Positions 41,922-49,844 of a stretch of 64,000 bases of DNA are shown one piece after another (the first letter of the stretch is position 1; each line of letters starts with the position of its first letter). This DNA comes from RUG13409 sp045546135 (GTDB lineage Bacteria; Bacillota; Clostridia; Peptostreptococcales; Anaerovoracaceae). The DNA is taken from assembly GCA_045546135.1 (NCBI GenBank), contig JAZQCD010000003.1, forward strand, positions 1 to 64,000, read 5' to 3'. The position numbers and the translations under genes are program-made. Below the pieces are notes generated by a model. The model saw nothing but the letters and a program-made list of their open reading frames with translations. It searched no databases and had not been told where the DNA came from.

Positions 41922-42423
41922 CTTCTTCAAATCCTCCAAGTCTTAAGCTTATATAGTCAGGAACATACCCAAGGCTGTTTTCAAAATCAAAGGTATGTTT
42001 TGTATTATCTATCTTTGCTGCTCTGTTTTCTGCAAGAGCTTCCATCACCGGGCAGGTCCTTCCGTCAACTGACGCCCCTTCAGGAGCTGTATACATCTCG
42101 TGGAACTTGTAGAGCTGGTTCACATATTCCCTTCTGTAGGTCTCATCATCAGCGTCTCTTACAAGGTCCCTAAGATTTGTCCAAAAGGACTGCATTATCT
42201 CGTAAAAATCGTCGCAGTCTTCAGGAAAAGCTTTTTCTATCTCTGTGAAATAATTCTCGTTTATCTCTGCGAGAGTGTCTCTGTCAACCTTTGACAAAGC
42301 TTCGTAGAAATCATCATAGTCTATCTCGTCCTCGCACTCCACAAGTTCTGCAAACTGCTCGAAGTATCCGAAGTCTTCTGCAGTATCAAGCTCAAGAAGT
42401 TCAAAAAGCTCGTCTTTGTTCAT
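41893..42423 (-). CDS. acidic protein of unknown function
   Basis: A 176-residue soluble protein, strikingly rich in Asp and Glu, with no signal peptide or membrane segment and a run EEDEDDSD at the C-terminus. It is predicted mostly helical (DELFELLELDTAEDFGYFEQFAELVE). I do not recognise a family. It starts directly after murI (stop codon adjacent to ATG) and its 3' end overlaps the DUF975 gene. Position suggests a job connected with glutamate racemase or cell-wall precursor synthesis, but nothing in the sequence shows this. Confidence 0.7.
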   Translation of the reverse strand: MNKDELFELLELDTAEDFGYFEQFAELVECEDEIDYDDFYEALSKVDRDTLAEINENYFTEIEKAFPEDCDDFYEIMQSFWTNLRDLVRDADDETYRREYVNQLYKFHEMYTAPEGASVDGRTCPVMEALAENRAAKIDNTKHTFDFENSLGYVPDYISLRLGGFEEDEDDSDYSM

Positions 42424-43224
42424 CTAAAGCTTTACCTCCTCAACGGGAATATCTCCAAATCCAAGGAGTTTTGCCATATTTTCAAAGCCCTCTGTTTTCT
42501 TGCTTGCCTGTATCCTCAAAGATCCGGTCCCTTCACTTTCTGTATCCATCTCATGGACCTTAAGAAGTGAATTTGCATTTTTTGCAAGAGCAGTAACGGG
42601 GCTTACTATCTTAAGTTCCGGATAAAGCTTGCTTATACAATCTGTGACCAGCGGATAATGAGTGCATCCAAGGAGCAGTGTCTTTATGCCCTTTTCATTT
42701 ACCATCTCATCGAGATATTTCTTCAGTATCTCTTCCATTTCAGGACCTTCAGTCACGCCCTTTTCTATGAGGTCTGAAAGGCCGGGGCAGCCCTTGTAAT
42801 ATACCTCGAGCTTTTTTCTGAGTCTGCTGAATGCAGCATCAAAGGAACCGCTTTCTATACATCTTGGCGTTGCTATGACGCCAACCTTGTCTCCGTCCTG
42901 TGATGCCATTGAAGTGGCTGCAACGGCAGGATCGATGATACCCTGAACGAGCATCTCCGGGAACTCTTTGTAAAAGAAAGGAATGACCGTAGAAGACATG
43001 GTGCCGCAAGCAAGGATCAACATTTTTGTTCCGAGACTGCTCAAATAGTCTCCTATGGCTTTTGCATAGTAATGAAGTTCTTCTACGCTCTTTGTGCCGT
43101 AAGGCATGTGAGCTGTGTCTCCAAAATATATTATATCCTCTTCCGGCATGATCTGCCTTATAGCGCCAAGGCATGCAAGGCCGCCAACACCGGAATCGAT
43201 GACTGCTATAGGTTTGTTTTCCAT
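42424..43224 (-). CDS. murI: glutamate racemase
   Basis: A 266-residue racemase making D-glutamate for peptidoglycan. Substrate-binding IDSGVGGLACL and YFGDTAHMPYG are at the N-terminus. The two catalytic cysteines lie in LACGTMSS and LLGCTHYPL. The first motif is normally ACNT(A/V)S; here Asn is replaced by Gly. ATG 43224 has AGGAG upstream; a longer in-frame reading lacks a ribosome site. It is the first gene of a seven-gene operon ending with asnA, and its stop codon abuts the next start. Confidence 0.95.
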   Translation of the reverse strand: MENKPIAVIDSGVGGLACLGAIRQIMPEEDIIYFGDTAHMPYGTKSVEELHYYAKAIGDYLSSLGTKMLILACGTMSSTVIPFFYKEFPEMLVQGIIDPAVAATSMASQDGDKVGVIATPRCIESGSFDAAFSRLRKKLEVYYKGCPGLSDLIEKGVTEGPEMEEILKKYLDEMVNEKGIKTLLLGCTHYPLVTDCISKLYPELKIVSPVTALAKNANSLLKVHEMDTESEGTGSLRIQASKKTEGFENMAKLLGFGDIPVEEVKL

Positions 43225-43347
43225 TTTAAACTCCTGTTTATATACTAATACTCTTTTCTGCCAAATCAAAAACCGTTAACAACATATTATATGCTGAAAA
43301 CGGCTTGATGTGAAGTCTTTTATATATCTCTTCGCCTTCTTGAGTGC

Positions 43348-43647
43348 TCAATCATTCTCAGGCACGAGTATGACCTGGCCGGGCCTTAGGTCAGAGGCTT
43401 TGATACCGTTCAAGGAGCAGATATCGTATACCACATCCCTGATGTCTTTTGAATCATCTCCGTATTTCTTTGCTATGGCCCAGAGAGTATCTCCTGCATT
43501 TACGGTCACCTCTGTGTACCTAAGATCCATTTTTTCCTTTGCAGAACTCCTGCAAACAAACCCCAATATGACAAAACTAAGTATAAGGCATATTATCAAA
43601 ACGAAACATGTGAACCTGAAATTATTGACTATCCTGTAATGTCTCAT
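43348..43647 (-). CDS. single-pass LysM protein (YneA-like layout)
   Basis: A 99-residue protein with a short basic N-terminus, one transmembrane helix (about residues 10-32) and a LysM domain filling the C-terminal half (VTVNAGDTLWAIAKKYGD...DLRPGQVILVPEND). LysM binds the GlcNAc backbone of peptidoglycan. A small membrane protein with one extracytoplasmic LysM is the layout of YneA, the SOS cell-division inhibitor of Bacillus. AGGAGG lies 8 bases ahead of ATG 43647. It is divergent from a WYL regulator; no good LexA box is visible in the shared region. Confidence 0.82.
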   Translation of the reverse strand: MRHYRIVNNFRFTCFVLIICLILSFVILGFVCRSSAKEKMDLRYTEVTVNAGDTLWAIAKKYGDDSKDIRDVVYDICSLNGIKASDLRPGQVILVPEND

Positions 43648-43705
43648 AGTATTTACCTCCTTAAGTTCTCCCTCCTTAATACAGCTTGATTTTAAAATAT
43701 AATGC

Positions 43706-43734
43706 TGTACACTTTTTTGTACTGATGCTAAAAT
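43706..43734 (+). promoter_or_regulatory. WYL-gene promoter with overlapping inverted repeat
   Basis: TGTACA (43706-43711) and TAAAAT (43729-43734) at 17-base spacing form a plausible promoter. GTACA-CTTTTT-TGTAC (43707-43722) is an inverted repeat covering its -35 region. It lies in the intergenic region shared with the LysM gene and could be an autoregulatory site. Confidence 0.5.
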
Positions 43735-43756
43735 GGGATCGAGGAGGAGAGAACAA

Positions 43757-44719
43757 ATGACGACAGACAAATCAAATATGCTGTGCATACTCAAGATATT
43801 AAGAGAGTATACAGACGATGAACATGCACTTAGCACAAAGGAAGTCATAAACAAGATGGAGTCCATCTATGGAAGGAAGGTAGACAGAAGGACAGTCTAC
43901 GGATGCGTCGAAGCACTGACTGATTTCGGTTACGACATATCAGATTACAAAGACAACGGCGAGGGATACAGGCTCCTGTCAAAGGAATTCGACAGCGCTG
44001 AGATAAAGCTCCTGATCGATGCTGTTTACTCCTGCGAATATATATCAAAAAAACAGACGACGGAGCTCCTTGAAAAATTGAGAAACTTCATGTCCGTATA
44101 TGAGAGAAAGAATTACAGCTATACCAACATCATTACGCCGGACAAGAAGTCGCCCAATCCTGAAGTCTTCCTCAATATAGAGATACTCGAAGAAGCCATA
44201 AACGAAAGAAAGCAAGTCTCCTTCATATACATGGATTACGACTATGATAAAAAACTAAAACCAAGAAGAGAAAAAGAATATACAGTCAATCCCTACAGCA
44301 TGATATGCAAAGGAAACCATTACTACCTGGTCCTCATATCAAAGGGACATGAAGATCCAAGCTTTTACCGCATCGATATGATGAAAGACCTTAAGATCTT
44401 AGATGCTCCTGTTGAGATAAGCAAAAGGGATGCAAACCTTGACTCAGTGCAAAAGGTCGTATTTGCTCATTCAGGAAAACCCGAAAGAGTGAGTTTAAGA
44501 TGCCAGAAAAACGTGCTCCGTTATGTCATAGAAGAATTCGGAAGCGACACTATAATATCAAAAAATGAAGACGGCAGCTTTGATGCCAGCGTATATACAG
44601 CCACCGAAGGCCTCATTTACTGGGCGCTTCAGTACCTGCAGGATGTAGAGGTCCTGTCTCCTCCATCTGTAAGGGAAAAGGTGATCGAAGCGATCAAAAG
44701 TAATCCATACAAAGTGTGA
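43757..44719 (+). CDS. WYL-domain transcriptional regulator
   Basis: A 320-residue protein. The N-terminal winged HTH (LCILKILREYTDDEHALSTKEVINKMESIYGRKVDRRTVYGCVEALTDFGYDI read as helices, residues 8-62) is followed by a WYL domain in the second half (RKQVSFIYMDYDYD..., with YTVNPYSMICKGNHYYLVLIS in place of the literal WYL). A C-terminal WCX-like extension completes the pattern. WYL domains bind nucleotides or nucleic acid ligands in several stress and defence regulators. ATG 43757 has GGAGG upstream. It is divergent from the LysM protein gene. Confidence 0.88.
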   Translation: MTTDKSNMLCILKILREYTDDEHALSTKEVINKMESIYGRKVDRRTVYGCVEALTDFGYDISDYKDNGEGYRLLSKEFDSAEIKLLIDAVYSCEYISKKQTTELLEKLRNFMSVYERKNYSYTNIITPDKKSPNPEVFLNIEILEEAINERKQVSFIYMDYDYDKKLKPRREKEYTVNPYSMICKGNHYYLVLISKGHEDPSFYRIDMMKDLKILDAPVEISKRDANLDSVQKVVFAHSGKPERVSLRCQKNVLRYVIEEFGSDTIISKNEDGSFDASVYTATEGLIYWALQYLQDVEVLSPPSVREKVIEAIKSNPYKV

Positions 44720-44780
44720 AGACTTCGCGCCCATGCTGTGTAACAGCTCTATGGATATGATATACGGACGTATTTATGAG

Positions 44781-44817
44781 AAAAAAGGAGGCGACCAGTA
44801 TTTACTGAACGCCTCCT
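44781..44817 (-). terminator. terminator of the alpha/beta hydrolase gene
   Basis: AGGAGGCG (44786-44793) pairs with CGCCTCCT (44810-44817), with a nested CAGTA...TACTG helix. On the minus strand a T6 run follows. Confidence 0.85.
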
Positions 44818-44892
44818 GTTAATTTTACATGATTCTGATGATCGTCAAAACTTCATAGGTTTTTGTCAGAAAGCCTGATATCGGGCCTAGCT

Positions 44893-46893
44893 TTACAGCA
44901 TTGAAGAGCCGCCTGTGACTATCCAGCATGCCATCATTGCAGAGATGAAGGCTCCCGGGAACACTGTCTTTGTCTTTCTGTAAAGAGCAGTTGATACAAG
45001 GCTGAATACTATTATCTGCGGCAGATATACTATGAGAAGGCTCATGAAAGGTCCTCCGAATGTGGATCCAAAGAGAAGGTCAGCACCAGGGCCTTTGCCC
45101 ATAAAGAATGGGATGTATTCAAGAAGCGTAATGAGAATGACGCCTCCTGTCATAATAAATGCATGCCTTAGCCATACAATGAGGAAGTTTCCGCTGAAGG
45201 TCCTCTTTGTCCTTAAGTTTGCCATTGCTCTTGAATTGTTCAGCACAAAGAATGCCATATAAAGCAGGATGTATACTCCGAACTGAACTGCTCTTTCTCC
45301 CGTGAAGGTCTTGAAGAACGGCCATATGAAGCGAAGATCGAGGCTGAAGAATTTCTCTGCTGCAAATACTACTGCATACATATATGCCATGAGCACTGCT
45401 GCAAGGATGAGAGACTTAAAACAAAGTCCCCAGCCGAACTTATCAGGAGCTTTGTCTGTTCCAAGCCCAAGGCCCAGATATCTTTCAGTATTGCCCCTTT
45501 TCTTTTCTTTCTTAAGACCCACTATGGTCATGACCAGCATAATGATGATGAGAAGACCGTAATAGCTTAAGAATCCGTCGCCTATGGTCATTCTGAAGAC
45601 ACCTTCAGGAAGAGGAAGAAGTCCGTGTCCAAGCTGTGTCATGAACGGATAAGTAGCGCCTCCTAAAATGATCATCACAAGGCCGCCAAGGAACCTCTTT
45701 CCAAAGGGTTTAACGGTTTCCTGCGAAGGCTCGTTTTGCACGACTCCAAAGAGTCCTGAAAGCATAAATCCAAGAGGTATGAGCGCAAGGATCACAAGTA
45801 GCATTGCTGCAAGAACAAGATATTCTTTGTACATATAGATCTGGTCATACCAGTCAAGAGCATAGTTCCTTGTGCTTGCATCTTCGCTTGCAGTTGATTT
45901 GAAGCTGTCTGCGAACCAGTTCATTGCAAAGGCAACTCCCATGGCGTCGTGAGTAGTGAGCCTGTGGTTCGTTTCAAGAAGTACTATGCACCTTGCGCTG
46001 CCGTCACCGAACCTTCCGTAGCAAGTGTCCCATCTTGGAGCTCTGCCGTCAGTATTTAGGAACTCCATCCTAAGATCTGAATTCAGAAGTTCATCAGTAA
46101 CTGTATTTTGATAGTCTCTGAAATAGCTGAACTCATCATACTTTGCCTGGAGCAAAAGGACATTGTTGAAATGGATGTTCTTTGCATCATAGACGCTGTT
46201 TCTAAAGAGTTCTCCGCACTGAAGGACAGTACATCTTGGTTCTATGTCTGTACCGCTGTAGGCTGCAGCAACTGTCCATGAAGACCATGTACCCATGGAA
46301 TGCCCTGACACGCCCATGCTCTTTGAATCGACTATATCCATGTCTGCAAGAGCTGCATAGGCTATGACTCCTCCGCAGGATGAATCAGTGATAGAATTAC
46401 CGTCGCTGTCCTTTGAGTAGTGATCGTTAAAGAAAGACAGATTTGAGAAGTTCATCATTATACGGTATCTTCTTGCACCGCCTATCTCTACATAGGTGCC
46501 GTCTTCTTCAGAATCATTTCCGTAGTTCACAGTAACCTTGTGATTGACATATCCCCTGTTTGCAAGACCTATATCTGTAGATCCATGACCGTATTCGTCT
46601 ATGGCCATGGCAATGATACCTCTTCTTGCCAGCTCTATGCCGTATGCAGCGCATGTCTCATGGTCATTTTGATAACCGTGAAGAAGCAAAACTGCAGGAG
46701 CAGGATGCTCTGCATCGACACCGCTCGGTACATAAAGTTTGTAGTTTATGTTGCCAAGGTCGCTTTCGATGATCCCTTCCTCTATACTTATCTTTCCGCC
46801 GTCAGTTTGAAAATAGTTGGCGCCGTAAAGGCAGCCTCCTGCGGCAATGGTCAGTATGAGGAAAAAAGCTATGTACTTTCCGATTTTTTTCAT
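44893..46893 (-). CDS. alpha/beta hydrolase fused to a polytopic membrane domain
   Basis: A 666-residue protein. An N-terminal membrane anchor (about residues 7-25) precedes an extracytoplasmic alpha/beta hydrolase domain (about 50-340) with the oxyanion segment LLLHGYQ (70-76), nucleophile elbow GHSMG (Ser199) and a candidate catalytic His at 310 or 315. From about residue 357 there are seven or more transmembrane segments to the C-terminus. Substrate unknown; an acyl ester, lipid or secreted glycan/peptide ester is possible. GGAGG precedes ATG. It is monocistronic, divergent from the barnase gene. The fused membrane half does not match a family I recognise. Confidence 0.75.
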   Translation of the reverse strand: MKKIGKYIAFFLILTIAAGGCLYGANYFQTDGGKISIEEGIIESDLGNINYKLYVPSGVDAEHPAPAVLLLHGYQNDHETCAAYGIELARRGIIAMAIDEYGHGSTDIGLANRGYVNHKVTVNYGNDSEEDGTYVEIGGARRYRIMMNFSNLSFFNDHYSKDSDGNSITDSSCGGVIAYAALADMDIVDSKSMGVSGHSMGTWSSWTVAAAYSGTDIEPRCTVLQCGELFRNSVYDAKNIHFNNVLLLQAKYDEFSYFRDYQNTVTDELLNSDLRMEFLNTDGRAPRWDTCYGRFGDGSARCIVLLETNHRLTTHDAMGVAFAMNWFADSFKSTASEDASTRNYALDWYDQIYMYKEYLVLAAMLLVILALIPLGFMLSGLFGVVQNEPSQETVKPFGKRFLGGLVMIILGGATYPFMTQLGHGLLPLPEGVFRMTIGDGFLSYYGLLIIIMLVMTIVGLKKEKKRGNTERYLGLGLGTDKAPDKFGWGLCFKSLILAAVLMAYMYAVVFAAEKFFSLDLRFIWPFFKTFTGERAVQFGVYILLYMAFFVLNNSRAMANLRTKRTFSGNFLIVWLRHAFIMTGGVILITLLEYIPFFMGKGPGADLLFGSTFGGPFMSLLIVYLPQIIVFSLVSTALYRKTKTVFPGAFISAMMACWIVTGGSSML

Positions 46894-47070
46894 ACTATTC
46901 CTCCGTTAATATCTTTACATGATCTGCAAAGATCTATCAAAAAAATATCAATTGCTCACAAACTGATCCTGTCTATATTTTACAATAGCACTATCTCTCT
47001 TTCAATGATATTTGCCCACCGCAAGGGGTTTTGTGTTATTATGTTTTACATGAAAGGAAAAATCGATCCT

Positions 47071-47547
47071 ATGAAAAAGAAAAACCTGATCGCCATACTG
47101 CTGCTTATCGTTTTGGCCGTGACTTTGTCACTGGCTATTCGTCTTAATGACAATGAACCTGCCGTTCCGGATCCTTCACAGCAGGAAACTGACGTAAATA
47201 TAAAGGAAGACGGCAGTTATTTTGACAAAGACAACGTTGCTCTCTATATCCATACTTACGGTCATCTCCCTGATAATTACGTAACAAAAGAAAAGGCAAG
47301 GGAAGCAGGCTGGGAAGGCGGCTCCGTACAAAAGTACCTGCCGGGAAAGGCCATTGGAGGAGACAAATACAGTAACTATGAAAAAACACTGCCCACTCAA
47401 AAAGGAAGACAGTATTATGAATGCGACATAGACACTGACGGCAAGTCTTCAAGAGGTGCAAAGAGGATAGTCTTTTCGAATGACGGACTCGTCTACTATA
47501 CAGAAGACCATTACGAAAGTTTTACAAAGCTTTACGGGGAGGAATAA
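47071..47547 (+). CDS. secreted barnase-family ribonuclease
   Basis: A 158-residue protein with a basic N-terminus and one hydrophobic signal or anchor helix (KKKNLIAILLLIVLAVTLSLAI), a short linker, then the barnase/RNase N1 domain. The catalytic triad of barnase is recognisable: Glu in YYECDID, Arg in AKRIVFS and His in TEDHYESF. The conserved core NYVTKEKAREAGW and DKYSNYEKTLP is present. It should cut RNA after guanosine outside the cell. The start at 47071 is chosen for the signal sequence; AAAGGA lies about 12 bases upstream. The inhibitor gene follows 3 bases after its stop. Confidence 0.93.
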   Translation: MKKKNLIAILLLIVLAVTLSLAIRLNDNEPAVPDPSQQETDVNIKEDGSYFDKDNVALYIHTYGHLPDNYVTKEKAREAGWEGGSVQKYLPGKAIGGDKYSNYEKTLPTQKGRQYYECDIDTDGKSSRGAKRIVFSNDGLVYYTEDHYESFTKLYGEE

Positions 47548-47550
47548 AAA

Positions 47551-47814
47551 ATGACAATATTCATTCTTGACGGAAACAAGATGACGACTAAGGAGTCTGC
47601 TTTTGAACATATCAAAAAGACCTGCCTTTTCCATGACTATTTCGGAAACAATTTGGATGCTCTTAATGATGCTCTTAGCGAAATGAGCAAGGATGCAGTC
47701 ATAATACTCATGAACAGAGATGCTCTTCTTGAAGCTTTGGGTGACTACGGGTTCACAATGCTCGAGGTCTTTAGAGAAAACAGCATAGGAAGCTATGCTT
47801 TTGTTGAGAAATAA
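47551..47814 (+). CDS. barstar-family ribonuclease inhibitor
   Basis: An 87-residue acidic protein with the barstar layout: a strand TIFILDGNKM, a helix with FHDYFGNNLDALNDALSEM (the Y-F-G-N-N-L-D-A-L core that plugs the RNase active site), then VIILMNRDALLE and a final strand. It should bind and block the partner RNase inside the cell. GGAGG precedes ATG, and the gene overlaps the end of the RNase unit closely, ensuring co-expression. It is followed by a bidirectional terminator. Confidence 0.95.
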   Translation: MTIFILDGNKMTTKESAFEHIKKTCLFHDYFGNNLDALNDALSEMSKDAVIILMNRDALLEALGDYGFTMLEVFRENSIGSYAFVEK

Positions 47815-47862
47815 TTTCGACGTGTCAAAAGCTAAGACCTGCTTTTAAAATATCAGTACGAG

Positions 47863-47899
47863 AAAAAAAGATCCGCAGGGCATTGCCTTGCGGATCTTT
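47863..47899. terminator. bidirectional terminator between barstar and the acyl-CoA synthetase
   Basis: AAAGATCCGCA (47867-47877) pairs with TGCGGATCTTT (47889-47899), with A-run and T-run on opposite sides. Confidence 0.88.
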
Positions 47900-47945
47900 A
47901 AACTTATTCTTATCTTCGAAATATTTCTGCTCAGCCAGTAAAGAT

Positions 47946-49709
47946 CTAAATCTTTTGTTTGTATCTCTTGATCTTTCCTGTGGTGGTCTTTTCCATCTCT
48001 TCGGTAGTTATATACCTTCTGTGGATCTGTTTGTACCTTGGGAGCTGCTCGTTGATCTTCCTGATGTCTTCTGTAATGGCAGCGTCTATCTCTTCTTCTG
48101 AAACGGCATTCCTTTGCTCCTTGATGAGATCAGGATCGTAGACTATCTTTACAGAAAGGACAAGGTCCTTTGCGTCTTCGCCTGCTTCTCTCGGTTCACC
48201 AAAGACCATATTCTCTTTTACATAAGGTATCTGGCCAACCAGAGTCTCTACCTCTTCAGGATAGATATTCTTTCCGTTCTTTAGAACTACTACGTTCTTG
48301 CTCCTGCCTCTTACTGTAATGAATCCATCCTTATCAAGGCTTACCAGGTCTCCTGTATAGAGCCATCCGTCCTTTAAGACTTCTGCAGTCGCTTCAGGAT
48401 TCTCATAGTAGCCTGTCATGACGTTAGCGCCCTTTGCTATGAGTTCTCCTTCGCCGTTTTCATTGGGATCTTCTACCATGAGCTCAACGCCCGGCATTGC
48501 AAGACCTATGGTACCGAATCTAAGATGCTGAGGATTCTCTCCTGCAAGAACAGGGGATGCTTCAGTCATTCCGTAGCCCTGAACTACCTGCACGCCAAGG
48601 TCTGTAAATCCCTTTGCAACTACAGGATCAAGAGGTGATGCTCCGCTGATTATATATCTTAATGCACCGCCAAGTTTATCCAGGATCTCTCCAAAGAGCT
48701 TCTTTCTTATGTCTATACCGAACTTAAGAAGGACGTTAGAAAGCTTAAGTCCAAACTTTAAAGTCTTTGTCTTTCCCTGCTTTTCGACTTCGGCCATGAT
48801 CCTCTTGTACATAGCTTCTATGAGGAGGGGTACGCAAATGAATACGCTGACCTTGTATTCGACCATATTCTTTTGAACAGACTTAAGTCCGTCGCAAAAG
48901 ACAGTTGTCATACCTGCGCAGGTCATCATAGTCTGTCCCGTTGATCCGAAGGTGTGATGGTAAGGAAGGAATGCCATATTGACATCTCCGTGCCTTAAGT
49001 CTTCAACCGAAAGAACTGACCAGATATTGAATGTTATATTGTACTGAGTCAGCTGAACTGCCTTTGCAAGACCTGAAGTACCGGATGTAAAGAGTATGAT
49101 TGCAAGCTCGTTTCCATCAACAGGAAGCGCCCTGTACTCTTTGATGCTCTCGTCATCACCAAGATCATAGCTTTCCTTTATGAGCTGCGGATAGGAAACA
49201 GATCCTTCAAGTTCGTCCATACATATGTATTCAAGAGCCTGGCAATCCTTGCTCTCTTTGAGCCTTTCTACAAGGTCAATATGATCCTTGTCAAAGAAAA
49301 GGACATCTGCCTTTGCTCTTACAAGGGACATCTCAAGTTCGTCAAGAGGAAGTCCTTTGTCAAGGGGAACTGTTATTCCAAGTCCTCCAAGGTGGGCATA
49401 GTAGCCTACCATCCACTCGTAGCGGTTCTTTCCTATGATGGCAAGTCTCTTGCCTTTAAGACCGTGCCTGAGGAAAGCTGCTCCAAGTCTGTCAACATCT
49501 TCTCTAAGTTCTATGAAGCTTACCTTTTTGTACTCTGCAGGTTCTGTCTTTGTAGCTTTCTTTGTTTTGATGATATATGCAATATCAGACCCAAAACGTT
49601 CTTCACATCCCTTTAAAAGTTCTCTGATATCGTGATAAAGGGGCATCTCTCTTGTGATCTCAAGATTTGGAACAGGGATCCTTGTATGCTGTGTATTTTC
49701 TGTACTCAT
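47946..49709 (-). CDS. long-chain acyl-CoA synthetase-like AMP-forming ligase
   Basis: A 587-residue ANL-superfamily enzyme. The AMP-binding P-loop is LFTSGTSGLAKAV (about residues 209-221), followed by the GYGMTEASPVL motif, YTGDL and the C-terminal hinge and catalytic Lys region (TTGKIKRYKQKI). It activates a fatty or other carboxylic acid to an acyl-AMP and then acyl-CoA. The ribosome site is GGAGAG. It is monocistronic and next to no other fatty-acid gene, so lipid recycling from exogenous fatty acids is a general guess. Confidence 0.9.
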   Translation of the reverse strand: MSTENTQHTRIPVPNLEITREMPLYHDIRELLKGCEERFGSDIAYIIKTKKATKTEPAEYKKVSFIELREDVDRLGAAFLRHGLKGKRLAIIGKNRYEWMVGYYAHLGGLGITVPLDKGLPLDELEMSLVRAKADVLFFDKDHIDLVERLKESKDCQALEYICMDELEGSVSYPQLIKESYDLGDDESIKEYRALPVDGNELAIILFTSGTSGLAKAVQLTQYNITFNIWSVLSVEDLRHGDVNMAFLPYHHTFGSTGQTMMTCAGMTTVFCDGLKSVQKNMVEYKVSVFICVPLLIEAMYKRIMAEVEKQGKTKTLKFGLKLSNVLLKFGIDIRKKLFGEILDKLGGALRYIISGASPLDPVVAKGFTDLGVQVVQGYGMTEASPVLAGENPQHLRFGTIGLAMPGVELMVEDPNENGEGELIAKGANVMTGYYENPEATAEVLKDGWLYTGDLVSLDKDGFITVRGRSKNVVVLKNGKNIYPEEVETLVGQIPYVKENMVFGEPREAGEDAKDLVLSVKIVYDPDLIKEQRNAVSEEEIDAAITEDIRKINEQLPRYKQIHRRYITTEEMEKTTTGKIKRYKQKI

Positions 49710-49844
49710 AAAAAACTCTCCGTTTGATTTCTATGCTGCTTTTTTTCCGCATTGTCCATACTTATACCATAAAAACCGACATAAGTAAAGAATATTACTC
49801 ATTTTACTAAAAAGGTGTGTATAAATATACATATATTGAAAATT

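Noticed and set aside
42839..43174. Alternative-frame ORF inside murI
   Set aside because: Arg/His-rich composition typical of a shadow frame; murI motifs account for the region.
43648..43732. LexA box ahead of the LysM gene
   Set aside because: No close match to CGAACnnnnGTTYG; the inverted repeat GTACA-N6-TGTAC is of another type.
46540..47070. Long N-terminal extension of the barnase gene
   Set aside because: The upstream open frame runs antisense to the hydrolase gene and through its promoter. The signal peptide starts at 47071.
47071..47814. Toxin-antitoxin or contact-dependent toxin module
   Set aside because: The RNase has a simple signal sequence and no toxin-delivery domains; a plain secreted RNase with inhibitor is the simpler reading.
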